A stretch of DNA of 64,000 bases from Nostoc sp. ATCC 43529 (GTDB taxonomy: Bacteria > Cyanobacteriota > Cyanobacteriia > Cyanobacteriales > Nostocaceae), in the NCBI GenBank assembly GCA_003326205.1, contig LWTK01000044.1:62001-126000 (forward strand), in the 5' to 3' direction. The stretch's first letter is position 1, and the number at the start of each line of letters is the position of its first letter. Below are positions 47,376-55,155 of the stretch, one piece after another. A program made the position numbers and the translations under genes. Below the pieces are notes generated by a model, which was given only the letters and a program-made list of their open reading frames with translations, ran no database searches and was not told where the DNA came from.

Positions 47376-47455
47376 TAAGAGTGAAGAGTTAAGAGTTAGG
47401 AGTTAAGAGTTGACTCAATTCATAACTCATAACTCATAACTCATAACTTCTAAAG
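47376..47455. repeat. Heptamer repeats between rbcL and rbcX
   Basis: AGTTAAG/AGTTAGG units then CATAACT units, complementary to each other, so the rbcL-rbcX intercistronic RNA can form a hairpin. This may stabilise or end the rbcL part of the transcript. Confidence 0.75.
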
Positions 47456-47468
47456 GCTGGGGTCAAGC

Positions 47469-47867
47469 ATGAATCTTAAGCAAATTGCGAAGGACACAGC
47501 CAAGACTCTCCAACGCTACCTGACATATCAGGCGCTGAAGACAGTACTGGCACAGCTAGGCGAAACTAATCCGCCGTTGGGAATTTGGCTGCAAAACTTT
47601 TCAGCTGACAAAATCCACGATGGAGAAACATATATTGAGGAACTGTTCCGAGAAAAACCAGATTTGGCATTGCGGATTATGACTGTCAGAGAACACATCG
47701 CCGAGGAGATCACAGAATTTTTACCGGAAATGGTTCGTACTGGCATTCAGCAAGCCAATATGGAACAGCGTCGCCAGCATTTAGAACGCATCACGCAAAT
47801 CAATTTATCGAACCCCAGTCTGTACCCAGAACAGCAAACAACTTCAGACCCAAACAACGAACAGTGA
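47469..47867 (+). CDS. rbcX: RuBisCO assembly chaperone RbcX
   Basis: 132 residues, all helical. The conserved core DTAKTLQRYLTYQALKTVLAQL, ETNPPLGIWLQNFS and YIEELFREKPDLALRIMTVREHIAEEI matches RbcX, a dimer that binds the C-terminal peptide of RbcL and helps form the RbcL8 core. The C-terminal 25 residues are polar and disordered. It lies between rbcL and rbcS, the standard order in filamentous cyanobacteria. Confidence 0.96.
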   Translation: MNLKQIAKDTAKTLQRYLTYQALKTVLAQLGETNPPLGIWLQNFSADKIHDGETYIEELFREKPDLALRIMTVREHIAEEITEFLPEMVRTGIQQANMEQRRQHLERITQINLSNPSLYPEQQTTSDPNNEQ

Positions 47868-47939
47868 ACAGTTAAGAGCGAGCGCTTTTTCACTGAGTAA
47901 CTGATAACAAAAGTCAACCGCAACCCATTATCATCAACC

Positions 47940-48269
47940 ATGCAAACTTTACCAAAAGAGCGTCGTTACGAAACCCTTTCTTATCTGCCTCCCCTTTCTG
48001 ATGCTCAAATTGCCAAGCAGATCCAGTACATTCTGAATCAAGGTTACATTCCAGCGGTCGAATTCAACGAAACCTCTGAGCCAACCGAATTTTTCTGGAC
48101 AATGTGGAAGCTGCCTTTGTTCGGTGCTAAATCTACTCAAGAAGTACTCAATGAAGTTCAATCTTGCCGTTCTCAATATAGCAACTGCTATATCCGTGTT
48201 GTAGGTTTTGACAACATTAAGCAGTGCCAAGTTCTCAGCTTTATCGTTCACAAACCCAGCAGATACTAA
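47940..48269 (+). CDS. rbcS: RuBisCO small subunit
   Basis: 109 residues. [40 protein letters not shown] and [23 protein letters not shown] are standard RbcS sequence. It caps the RbcL octamer to give L8S8. A terminator follows the gene. Confidence 0.98.
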   Translation: MQTLPKERRYETLSYLPPLSDAQIAKQIQYILNQGYIPAVEFNETSEPTEFFWTMWKLPLFGAKSTQEVLNEVQSCRSQYSNCYIRVVGFDNIKQCQVLSFIVHKPSRY

Positions 48270-48317
48270 AAATTAAAAGGTAAAAGCTAAAGCTTAGTAC
48301 CTTTGAAATTCATTTAT

Positions 48318-48353
48318 TAAGAGAGGTAAAATTAATTGCCTCTCTTATTTTAT
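48318..48353 (+). terminator. rbc operon terminator
   Basis: Stem TAAGAGAGG/CCTCTCTTA with a 12-base loop, followed by TTTTATT, about 50 bases after rbcS. Typical rho-independent form. Confidence 0.85.
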
Positions 48354-48466
48354 TGAACGTAAAAAGCTTATTTACTTTTCTTCACACAGTTTGGTTTTAT
48401 TGCACCGACTTACTTATGCAAAACACTCAAAACTCTACCCTCCCCTTATTTTCTAAAAATCCTAGT

Positions 48467-48494
48467 GTTGTGTGTTGGAAACACAACTTTTCTT
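48467..48494 (+). terminator. Second hairpin with T-run after rbcS
   Basis: GTTGTGT-GTTGGAA-ACACAAC followed by TTTTCTT. Either a back-up rbc terminator or a leader attenuator for the small ORFs that follow at once. Confidence 0.45.
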
Positions 48495-48498
48495 GATT

Positions 48499-48639
48499 AT
48501 GGCAGTATTGAGGCTAAAAAAGAAGGTTACAGCCCAATTGGTAAGGCACGTAAAGGCACGTAATGGTTTAATATTACACAGGGTTTTAGCTATAGAACCA
48601 GAAAAAGGTCAGTCCCTTGGTCTGTTGTGGCAAGATTAA
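48499..48639 (+). CDS. Small ORF, 46 aa, basic
   Basis: ATG at 48499, stop at 48637-48639. The peptide is basic at the N-terminus (MAVLRLKKKVTAQLVRHVKA) with a C-terminal EPEKGQSLGLLWQD. It begins four bases after a hairpin-T-run and overlaps the next ORF's GTG start by 13 bases in another frame. It could be a leader peptide, the front of a frameshifted longer gene, or chance. No family recognised. Confidence 0.3.
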   Translation: MAVLRLKKKVTAQLVRHVKARNGLILHRVLAIEPEKGQSLGLLWQD

Positions 48640-49028
48640 GAGAGTTGTGGTTGCAATTGCAGTCTATTAACCGCATACAATCGCCACCGATTAATCGTGT
48701 ACGCCAACAACTAGCTAAAGAGTTTCCCGAAGCTGCCTTATCTGACAGTAAGCCTGGTGATGATGGTATGGTTCCCTTATGGGCATGGTTAGCCGGCAGA
48801 GAGCGAAATACTCGCCGTAAATCGAGTTATTACGATCGCCTTTATGCCAAGTCCATTGCCCCTAAGTACGGTGTGCCTATCTCTGATTTCACCCGTACCC
48901 TGGCAGGTCTGCTGTGCGATCTGCGAGATTGGGAAAACAAGATAGTGGCGTCCATACTTGAATTGCTTGCTGCACCTGAATTCATGGCTTATCGCAAAGT
49001 GATGACCCGGTTCGGAATTGGCGTCTAA
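48627..49028 (+). CDS. Conserved-looking hypothetical protein, 133 aa
   Basis: Opens at GTG 48627 (the frame extends upstream to a TAA at 48561 without another good start). The sequence is Arg-rich and probably helical: LRELWLQLQSINRIQSPPINRVRQQLAKEF, then VPLWAWLAGRERNTRRKSSYYDRLYAKS. HIP1-like ACGATCGCC is inside. No recognised domain. The lack of a good start and the overlapping 46-aa ORF leave room for a frameshift. It lies between the rbc operon and sufE. Confidence 0.5.
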   Translation: MARLRELWLQLQSINRIQSPPINRVRQQLAKEFPEAALSDSKPGDDGMVPLWAWLAGRERNTRRKSSYYDRLYAKSIAPKYGVPISDFTRTLAGLLCDLRDWENKIVASILELLAAPEFMAYRKVMTRFGIGV

Positions 49029-49129
49029 TTATCTGGATTTGACAACTTCTAGTCAAGGTGAAGTACAGACGCGATTGCTCTAAAGATAATTTACACTCAA
49101 GATGATAGCGATTATTTCCAGCTTCTGTT

Positions 49130-49570
49130 ATGTCCTCAACTCTAGACTCTTTGCCACCTGCACTTGCTAAAATTGTCCAGCGCTTTCAACGCGCTTCCGA
49201 ACCAAAGCGACGCTACGAACAGCTAATCTGGTACGCTCAAAAGCTCAATGAGTTCCCAGAAACTGATAAATTACCTGATAATAAGGTTCCTGGTTGCGTT
49301 TCTCAAGTTTATATCACAGCAAGCTTGAATGATGGTAAAGTTGTTTTTCAAGGTGATTCTGATTCCCAGTTAACCAAAGGATTAGTCGGACTTTTGGTTG
49401 AAGGATTGAATGGACTAACGCCAACTGAGATTGTGCAACTTACTCCAGATTTTATTCAAGAAACAGGTTTAAATGTTAGTCTCACACCTTCCCGTGCCAA
49501 TGGATTTTACAACATTTTTAAAACCATGCAAAAAAAAGCCTTGGAATGTAAGTTAGATGTAGGTAACTAA
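49130..49570 (+). CDS. sufE: Cysteine desulfuration protein SufE
   Basis: 146 residues. The sulfur-accepting Cys56 is in VPGCVSQVYI, and RYEQLIWYAQKL, GLVGLLVEGLNGLTP and PSRANGFYNIFKTM fit SufE. It takes persulfide sulfur from the desulfurase SufS for iron-sulfur cluster assembly. Alone on the plus strand; the other suf genes are not in the window. A heptamer-rich gap follows. Confidence 0.94.
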   Translation: MSSTLDSLPPALAKIVQRFQRASEPKRRYEQLIWYAQKLNEFPETDKLPDNKVPGCVSQVYITASLNDGKVVFQGDSDSQLTKGLVGLLVEGLNGLTPTEIVQLTPDFIQETGLNVSLTPSRANGFYNIFKTMQKKALECKLDVGN

Positions 49571-49685
49571 TAGTTGGGCATTGGCCAAACAGGGCATTGG
49601 GCATTGGTGAATAAACAAATGACTGATGACTAATGACTGTTGACTAATGACTAATAACAAATGACAAAGGAGAAAATTTAATCTC

Positions 49686-50600
49686 ATGTCAACAAATTTA
49701 TTATCTACTTCTGCTGCGGTTGGATTTGGTGGAGTAGTTCAAGAATATCTCTGGAATTGGGAAAATCAGCAATTGCGCGTTGCTTATGAAAGCCTTGGTA
49801 AAGGTTCACCGCTATTGCTACTACCAGCTTTTAGCAGTGTTTCGACGCGTTTAGAAATGGGCGAACTTGCTAGATTATTAGCTCCCAATTTTCAAGTTGT
49901 AGCCATAGACTGGCCTGGTTTTGGCGAATCTTCTCGCCCTAGTTTAAATTATCAGCCGCAAATATATCAGCAATTTTTGTCAGATTTCGTCAACGCGATT
50001 TTTAATACTCCAATTACTGTAATGGCGGCTGGTCATGCCTCTACCTACGTTTTACAATTAGCTACCAAACAACCAGCTGCATTCTCAAAAATTGTGTTGT
50101 TAGCTCCTACTTGGCGCGGCCCTTTGCCGACAATGGGCGCTAGTCAACAGATAGCTGGTATGGTGAGAGAATTAGTGCGATCGCCTATAGTTGGTCAAGC
50201 TCTCTACAAACTCAACACGACTCCTTCTTTCTTAAATTTCATGTACCGCCGTCATGTCTTTACTGACACGGCTAAACTTACACCCAGTTTCATCGAGAAA
50301 AAATGGCAGACAACTCAACAACCAGGAGCGAGATTTGCTTCTGCTGCCTTTGTAACGGGTAATCTTGATGCTGTACGCCAACAATCCGATTTTCTCCAAC
50401 TCGTACAGTCTTTAACCGTACCACTCATGGTGGTAATTGGAGAATCCAGCCCTACCAAATCACGAGAAGAAATGAACGCTTTAGCAGCATTACCAGGAGT
50501 AAGAAGCGTCGTCACTCCTGGTTCTTTAGGACTGCATGAAGAATACCCAGCAGAGGTTTTAGCAGCAGTTGAGAATTTTTTGTTCAGAATTGAGAACTAA
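49686..50600 (+). CDS. Alpha/beta-hydrolase fold protein, nucleophile replaced
   Basis: 304 residues with an alpha/beta-hydrolase fold: VVAIDWPGFGESSRP (oxyanion and turn region) and a C-terminal LGLHEEYPAEVL with the expected His. At the nucleophile elbow the usual GxSxG reads AAGHAST, with Ala118 at the Ser position; Ser119 is shifted by one. It may be catalytically inactive or use another residue. The family is known from cyanobacteria and plastids; the function here is unknown. ATG follows the ribosome site AAAGGAGA. Confidence 0.8.
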   Translation: MSTNLLSTSAAVGFGGVVQEYLWNWENQQLRVAYESLGKGSPLLLLPAFSSVSTRLEMGELARLLAPNFQVVAIDWPGFGESSRPSLNYQPQIYQQFLSDFVNAIFNTPITVMAAGHASTYVLQLATKQPAAFSKIVLLAPTWRGPLPTMGASQQIAGMVRELVRSPIVGQALYKLNTTPSFLNFMYRRHVFTDTAKLTPSFIEKKWQTTQQPGARFASAAFVTGNLDAVRQQSDFLQLVQSLTVPLMVVIGESSPTKSREEMNALAALPGVRSVVTPGSLGLHEEYPAEVLAAVENFLFRIEN

Positions 50601-50625
50601 AATATTGGCAACTACTCAATCAACT

Positions 50626-50653
50626 GTAGGGGCGTACATCTGTACGCCCCTAT
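50626..50653. repeat. 28-bp palindrome, GTAGGGGCG type
   Basis: TAGGGGCGTACA-TC-TGTACGCCCCTA core. Same family as 3302 and 18362, with GTACAT/CTGTAC in the centre. It is 26 bases after the hydrolase stop and may act as its terminator. Confidence 0.8.
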
Positions 50654-50704
50654 CGACGTGTTTGTAGCAGAAATTTCCTAAAATGGTATAATTTATAAAG
50701 GCTT

Positions 50705-50719
50705 TGATAATAATTATCA
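50705..50719. promoter_or_regulatory. Zur-box-like palindrome, distal
   Basis: TGATAAT-A-ATTATCA, a perfect 7-1-7 palindrome identical in form to the Zur box described in Anabaena. It lies about 325 bases before the COG0523 gene. Confidence 0.65.
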
Positions 50720-51000
50720 TTAACTTATCAGTTTGTCAAGGTGCAAACTAAAACCGTGTTCAGCAAACATTGTTTTTTGGGAATTTGTTAATATTTATTA
50801 CTTGTTACACATCCATAAAAATAAAATATTTCTTGATTGAACTACACCAGATTTAAAGGAAACTGAAATACACAACAATTCCTCCCGTAGTCTGGTAAAA
50901 AGTCGTTTTACTTACCAATTCACCAATTCAGAATTCATAATTCATAATTCATAATTCTTAAGCCAATTTCGCACAAAAAAATAAAAAGAATTATCATAGG

Positions 51001-51015
51001 CGATAATGATTATCC
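51001..51015. promoter_or_regulatory. Zur-box-like palindrome, proximal
   Basis: CGATAAT-G-ATTATCC, with the 13-base core GATAATGATTATC a palindrome around the central G, 29 bases before the ATG at 51044. ATTATC just upstream (50991-50996) makes a further half-site. Suits zinc-dependent repression by Zur of the GTPase gene. Confidence 0.6.
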
Positions 51016-51043
51016 ATAAGGTGAGACAAAAGGAATTTAGAGT

Positions 51044-52015
51044 ATGGTGGCTGACGTAAGCACAAATTCAGTTCCCGTTACCGTTCTTACAGGTTATTTG
51101 GGAGCAGGGAAAACGACTCTACTTAATCACATCCTCACCTACGAACACGGCAAAAAAGTTGCTGTGATTGTTAATGAATTTGGGGAAGTGGGCATTGATA
51201 ATCAACTAGTTATCGATGCTGATGAAGAAATATTTGAAATGAATAACGGCTGCATTTGTTGTACAGTGCGTGGCGATTTAATTCGCATCATTGGCAATTT
51301 GATGAAGCGGCGCGATAAATTTGACCATTTAGTAATTGAAACAACAGGGCTAGCTGACCCTGCACCAGTAATTCAGACATTTTTTGTGGATGAAGATTTG
51401 CAAAATCAACTGTCTTTAGACGCAGTGGTAACAGTCGTAGATGCCAAGCATATTTGGCAGCATTGGGATGCAGACGAAGCCCAAGAACAGATTGCCTTTG
51501 CCGATGTTATTTTACTTAATAAAACAGATTTAGTAGCATCAGAAGAATTGGACGAATTAGAAAAGCGAATTCGGTCAATGAATGCTATGGCAAAAATCTA
51601 TCGTACCCGCAACTCGGAATTAGAAATGAATGCTTTGTTAGGTGTCCAAGCATTTGATTTAGATAGGGCATTAGAAATAGATCCAAATTTCTTAGGCGAA
51701 GATGCTCACGAACATGATGAAACCGTCTTTTCTGTAGCTTTAGTAGAAAAAGGTGCAGTCGATGGAGAAAAATTAAACGCTTGGCTTTCTGAATTACTGC
51801 GTACCCAAGGGCCAGATATCTTTCGCATGAAAGGCATATTAAATATCGCTGGAGAAGAGAATAGATTTGTGTTTCAAGGAGTGCATATGATATTTGATGG
51901 CAGACCCGATCGCCCCTGGAAACCTAACGAAACTCCAAAAAACGAACTAGTATTCATCGGTCGCAACCTTAACGCAGAACAACTTAAGCAAGATTTTCTT
52001 GCTTGTCTAGCTTAA
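51044..52015 (+). CDS. COG0523/CobW-family GTPase, putative zinc chaperone
   Basis: 323 residues. Walker A GYLGAGKTT (17-25), the metal-binding CxCC motif Cys70-Ile-Cys72-Cys73 (NNGCICCTVRGDL), VIETTGLADPAP (switch region), LLNKTDLV for guanine specificity, and a C-terminal CobW_C domain (IFRMKGILNIAG, FQGVHMIFDGRPDRPW). An acidic/His stretch EDAHEHDE may bind metal. Family members hand metals to target enzymes; the Zur-type boxes upstream make zinc the likely metal. The WD40 gene follows after 96 bases. Confidence 0.92.
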   Translation: MVADVSTNSVPVTVLTGYLGAGKTTLLNHILTYEHGKKVAVIVNEFGEVGIDNQLVIDADEEIFEMNNGCICCTVRGDLIRIIGNLMKRRDKFDHLVIETTGLADPAPVIQTFFVDEDLQNQLSLDAVVTVVDAKHIWQHWDADEAQEQIAFADVILLNKTDLVASEELDELEKRIRSMNAMAKIYRTRNSELEMNALLGVQAFDLDRALEIDPNFLGEDAHEHDETVFSVALVEKGAVDGEKLNAWLSELLRTQGPDIFRMKGILNIAGEENRFVFQGVHMIFDGRPDRPWKPNETPKNELVFIGRNLNAEQLKQDFLACLA

Positions 52016-52111
52016 ATAAAAAGTTAGGAGTTATGAGTTATGAGTTATGAGTTAAAAATTCAAAACTCCTCACTCCTCACTCCTCACTCCTCACTCCCCC
52101 TTTTCAAAGAT

Positions 52112-53155
52112 ATGAACTCCACAACCAGCAAATCTAAACTATTTGAACAACACTATTCCGGGATACTTGCAGATTATGTAACTGCGATCGCTTGGTCACC
52201 CCAAGGTGAAACTTTAGCAGCAACTTCCGCAATTGGGGAAGTTGTACTGTGGAATGATGGCGAACTCACAACCTTGCAAAGTGGTAATGGTAAATCAGTA
52301 GATTGCCTTGCCTTTTCTCACGATGGAAAATTTTTAGCTGTTGGCGGACAGGATGGACAAGTCAAAATTTGGCAGGATACTGAATTAATCGCCACATTGG
52401 AAAATGCGCCTGCATGGGTTGACAAACTAGCTTGGAATTACACCAGTAACCAACTAGCTTTTAGTTTGGGGCGTTACGTCCAAGTGTGGGACGCAGATAC
52501 TCGTGAAATTGTCGTCACACTAAATTTCGATAACTCATCAGTCTTGGGGATAGATTGGCGCATTGACGGCGAGTACCTAGCCATTGCTGGTTATAAAGGA
52601 GTCAAGATTTGGCACAGTCAAAACTGGGATGACGAACCATACATCTTAGATATGCCTACCGTCAGCGTTGCAATGGCTTGGTCACCCGATGGTAAATTCC
52701 TTGCTTCAGGCAACATGGATAGAAGCGTCACCGTTTTGGAATGGAACAATCCCGATCCTTGGGTAATGCGGGGTTTCCCTGGAAAAATTCGCCAATTGGC
52801 ATGGTCAGAAGCTACTACAAACCTGGGTGCGCCAATACTAGCCTCTTCTAGCGTTGAAGGTATTGTGGTGTGGGAAAAATTAGAAGATGATAACTTAGGT
52901 TGGGAAGCACGAGTTTTAACTAATCATATCGATGTGATTAATGCGATCGCCTTTGCACCTAAAAGCTTCCTTCTCGCTTCAGCTGGTGCTGATGGCTGGT
53001 TGTGTTTGTGGGACAAAGCCCAAGAAGTATCCCAAATAATCACAGGTGTCTCTGGAGGCTTTTCTAGCTTAGCTTGGCATCCCCAAGGCAAATTACTAGC
53101 CGCAGGCGGCGAAAAAGGCGAATTAATTATTTGGTCAGAAGCTTTGCAAGATTAG
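52112..53155 (+). CDS. WD40-repeat protein
   Basis: 347 residues from the ATG at 52112; the frame extends 24 codons upstream, but these are coded by heptamer repeat (ACTCCTC units) and I leave them out. It contains about seven WD40 repeats with the pattern AWSPxGxxLAxxxxxGxVxLW, for example FSHDGKFLAVGGQDGQVKIW and WSPDGKFLASGNMDRSVTVL. It forms a propeller scaffold with no catalytic domain. It lies just downstream of the COG0523 gene and may be in the same transcript, which would link it to zinc metabolism. Confidence 0.85.
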   Translation: MNSTTSKSKLFEQHYSGILADYVTAIAWSPQGETLAATSAIGEVVLWNDGELTTLQSGNGKSVDCLAFSHDGKFLAVGGQDGQVKIWQDTELIATLENAPAWVDKLAWNYTSNQLAFSLGRYVQVWDADTREIVVTLNFDNSSVLGIDWRIDGEYLAIAGYKGVKIWHSQNWDDEPYILDMPTVSVAMAWSPDGKFLASGNMDRSVTVLEWNNPDPWVMRGFPGKIRQLAWSEATTNLGAPILASSSVEGIVVWEKLEDDNLGWEARVLTNHIDVINAIAFAPKSFLLASAGADGWLCLWDKAQEVSQIITGVSGGFSSLAWHPQGKLLAAGGEKGELIIWSEALQD

Positions 53156-53281
53156 GCAAATGGGGGGCAAGGGATAAGGAGAATAAATCCTAACTCAGTA
53201 CTCAGTATTGACCACAGAAGTATTGAACACTGTCAATTTATTAGCTATGCTGTTATTAACAAACGTATACTTGTGTAAATT

Positions 53282-53554
53282 ATGAAGATAGCCAAACTGA
53301 TTTTACTTGCCTGTCCTGCTTTTCTGGCATCCATCTTAATGCTAGCCAATCCGGCACAAGCATTTAGTCTGAAATCTGCATATACTACACCAGCGATCGC
53401 AGTAGTATCGACACAAGAAATTCCTAGTTTGGCAGCACCACAATTGATTCAAAAATCTAATCCGATTATCGATCAACTCGGTTGCAATTGTGCCAAGTGT
53501 GCTTCAGCACAGTTTGAGTTAATACAGGGCAAACTGCCATCTGTTGATTTTTAA
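53282..53554 (+). CDS. Small secreted protein with CxCxxC motif
   Basis: 90 residues. A signal peptide (LILLACPAFLASILMLANPAQA) is followed by a 63-residue mature part ending in LGCNCAKCASAQFELIQGKL; Cys68, Cys70 and Cys73 form a CxCxxC likely to bind a metal such as zinc. I do not recognise the family. The gene is 126 bases after the WD40 gene and is followed by a strong hairpin. Confidence 0.7.
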   Translation: MKIAKLILLACPAFLASILMLANPAQAFSLKSAYTTPAIAVVSTQEIPSLAAPQLIQKSNPIIDQLGCNCAKCASAQFELIQGKLPSVDF

Positions 53555-53570
53555 TCAGATTAGGATCGAT

Positions 53571-53615
53571 CAAAATTAATAGGGGCAAAGTATTCCTTTG
53601 CCCCTATTAATTTTG
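53571..53615 (+). terminator. Strong hairpin with 20-bp perfect arms
   Basis: Arms CAAAATTAATAGGGGCAAAG and its complement with a 5-base loop, 16 bases after the small Cys protein gene. The AGGGGC core resembles the dispersed palindromes, so it may be a relative of those used as a terminator. Confidence 0.75.
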
Positions 53616-53715
53616 ATAAGGGAAAATTTAGTGTTGTGCTTTTGGCTAAAATCATTCAACCACATACACCACTTATTAAACCACTTTTGGAATGCATAAA
53701 ACCTTCAAATAGTAA

Positions 53716-53741
53716 AGGGTAAAGCCCAAAAGCTTTACCCT
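53716..53741. terminator. Hairpin downstream of tRNA-Ser
   Basis: AGGGTAAAGC-CCAAAA-GCTTTACCCT stem, 14 bases past the 3' end of the minus-strand tRNA. The following bases on the minus strand are only moderately T-rich. Confidence 0.55.
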
Positions 53742-53754
53742 GTATACTTTATAG

Positions 53755-53841
53755 CGGAGAGACAGGGATTTGAACCCTGGAATACGTTTCCGCATTACAG
53801 CATTTCCAGTGCTGCGCCTTAAACCACTCGGCCATCTCTCC
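53755..53841 (-). tRNA. trnS: tRNA-Ser (anticodon GGA)
   Basis: 87 bases on the minus strand. Acceptor GGAGAGA pairs with TCTCTCC, then discriminator G; D-arm GGCCGAGTGGTTTAAGGC; anticodon arm CAGCACTGGAAATGCTG with GGA in the loop; a long variable arm (about 53775-53800) typical of tRNA-Ser; T-arm CAGGGTTCAAATCCCTG. CCA is not encoded. It reads UCC and UCU codons. Confidence 0.95.
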
Positions 53842-53946
53842 AGATATCACGATTTACAATCTTACTATAGAATTCCAAAAAGTGCAAAGATAAAAAAAGA
53901 TTTTTTAGGTTAATCTCAAAGTTCAAGTTTCAAGAGCTAAATCCAG

Positions 53947-54315
53947 ATGTCCCGTAGATATACAATTCGAGTTCGCGATCGCGCCACTGGCAAAACACAC
54001 ACCCTAGAAGTGCCAGAAGACCGCTACATCCTGCACAGTGCGGAAAAACAAGGGGCGGAATTGCCCTTTTCCTGCCGTAATGGGGCTTGTACCACTTGTG
54101 CGGTGAGAGTGTTGTCAGGAGAAATTTACCAACCAGAGGCGATCGGATTGTCGCCAGAGTTACGTCGCCAAGGTTATGCCCTGTTGTGTGTGAGTTACCC
54201 GCGTTCTGACTTGGAGGTGGAAACACAAGACGAAGATGAAGTTTATGAACTCCAGTTTGGACGCTATTTTGCTAGGGGTCGAGTTAAAGCGGGTTTACCG
54301 TTAGATGAAGAATAG
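53947..54315 (+). CDS. [2Fe-2S] ferredoxin with C-terminal extension
   Basis: 122 residues. Plant-type ferredoxin fold with cluster ligands Cys43, Cys48 and Cys51 (CRNGACTTC) and Cys81 (LLC). Compared with photosynthetic PetF it has a longer N-terminal strand and about 25 extra residues at the end (YELQFGRYFARGRVKAGLPL), resembling the FdC2-type ferredoxins of plants and cyanobacteria. Electron carrier in the cytosol; partner unknown. It is divergent from tRNA-Ser. Confidence 0.92.
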   Translation: MSRRYTIRVRDRATGKTHTLEVPEDRYILHSAEKQGAELPFSCRNGACTTCAVRVLSGEIYQPEAIGLSPELRRQGYALLCVSYPRSDLEVETQDEDEVYELQFGRYFARGRVKAGLPLDEE

Positions 54316-54379
54316 GATTTTGTTCGCGCAAAGGCGCAGGTTTCCGACCATCAGAACTTTCCAAGACAAAGGCGCAAAG

Positions 54380-54940
54380 ATGCCAATTACTGCTTTGCCA
54401 GTATGTTTTGGCGTTTGGGCAAGAAAAATAGTTATTTTGGTTTGCTTTTTACTCCTGGTGAGTTGCCAAGGTAAAAATCAGCTGCCAAACAATCAGACGC
54501 AGGTGAAAGTAGCGCGGGTAGTTAGTGGGCAAAGTTTGGAAGTTTTGGGTATGGCCGAACAACCAAATTTAATTTCCCAAGTGCGGTTGGTGGGAATTGA
54601 TGCACCAGATGTGCGACAGCGACCTTGGGGCGAACAAGCAAAAGAACAGTTAGAAAATCTCATTGGTGGCGCAGAACAATCAGTAACACTAGAGTTTGAT
54701 TTAGAAGCAAAAGACAAAATTGGGCGAACTCTAGCTTATGTATGGAAAAATAAGATTTTGTTGAATGAGGAATTAGTCAAACAAGGGAATGCATTGTTCG
54801 TTGGCCGATCGCCTAATCACAAATATGACCAACGTTTAGAACGTGCCCAACAATGGGCTAGACTCATGGGACAAGGAATTTGGAACCCAGAAAAACCGAT
54901 GCGCCTTACTCCTGCTGAGTTTCGCCGTCAAAATCTCTAG
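54380..54940 (+). CDS. Thermonuclease-like (SNase) lipoprotein
   Basis: 186 residues from ATG 54380; the frame also opens at 54305, overlapping the ferredoxin end, but that N-terminus is not signal-like. A lipoprotein signal (IVILVCFLLLVSC) precedes an SNase domain: VARVVSGQSLEVLG, VRLVGIDAPDVRQRPWGEQA, DKIGRTLAYVW and LERAQQWARLMGQGIW. The canonical catalytic Arg and Glu regions are partly changed (LVGIDAP has the Asp; the RTLAYV Arg is present), so nuclease activity is likely but not certain. Anchored outside the cytoplasm. Confidence 0.85.
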   Translation: MPITALPVCFGVWARKIVILVCFLLLVSCQGKNQLPNNQTQVKVARVVSGQSLEVLGMAEQPNLISQVRLVGIDAPDVRQRPWGEQAKEQLENLIGGAEQSVTLEFDLEAKDKIGRTLAYVWKNKILLNEELVKQGNALFVGRSPNHKYDQRLERAQQWARLMGQGIWNPEKPMRLTPAEFRRQNL

Positions 54941-55095
54941 GGAGTGGGGAGTGTGGGGAGATGGGGAAGTGTGGGGAGTGTGGGGGGAAAGATTTCTTCA
55001 CCATCCTCCCACACCTCCCACACCTCCTCCTTGCCCCATGCACAATACTTCGACTTCTCTACGAGACGCTACGCGAACGCTCAGTACAAGTGCCC

Positions 55096-55155
55096 AATGA
55101 CTAATGACTAATGACTAATGACTAATGACTAATGACTAATAACTAATAACTAATG
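55096..55155. repeat. ATGACTA heptamer array running into the IMPase start
   Basis: Eight to nine copies of AATGACT/AATAACT. The last ATG of the array is the start codon of the gene at 55153. G-rich GTGGGGAG units and their complement fill 54945-55035 just upstream. Confidence 0.9.

Larger units (their letters stand above)
50601..51043. other. Spacer with palindrome and Zur-type sites
   Basis: 443 bases holding a 28-base palindrome (50626-50653) and two Zur-like boxes (50705-50719 and 51001-51015). The rest is AT-rich, with CATAATT repeats near 50935-50960. It is the control region of the COG0523 gene. Confidence 0.6.

Noticed and set aside
52040-52111. N-terminal extension of the WD40 frame
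   Set aside because: Coded by ACTCCTC-type heptamer repeats, with a better ATG at 52112.
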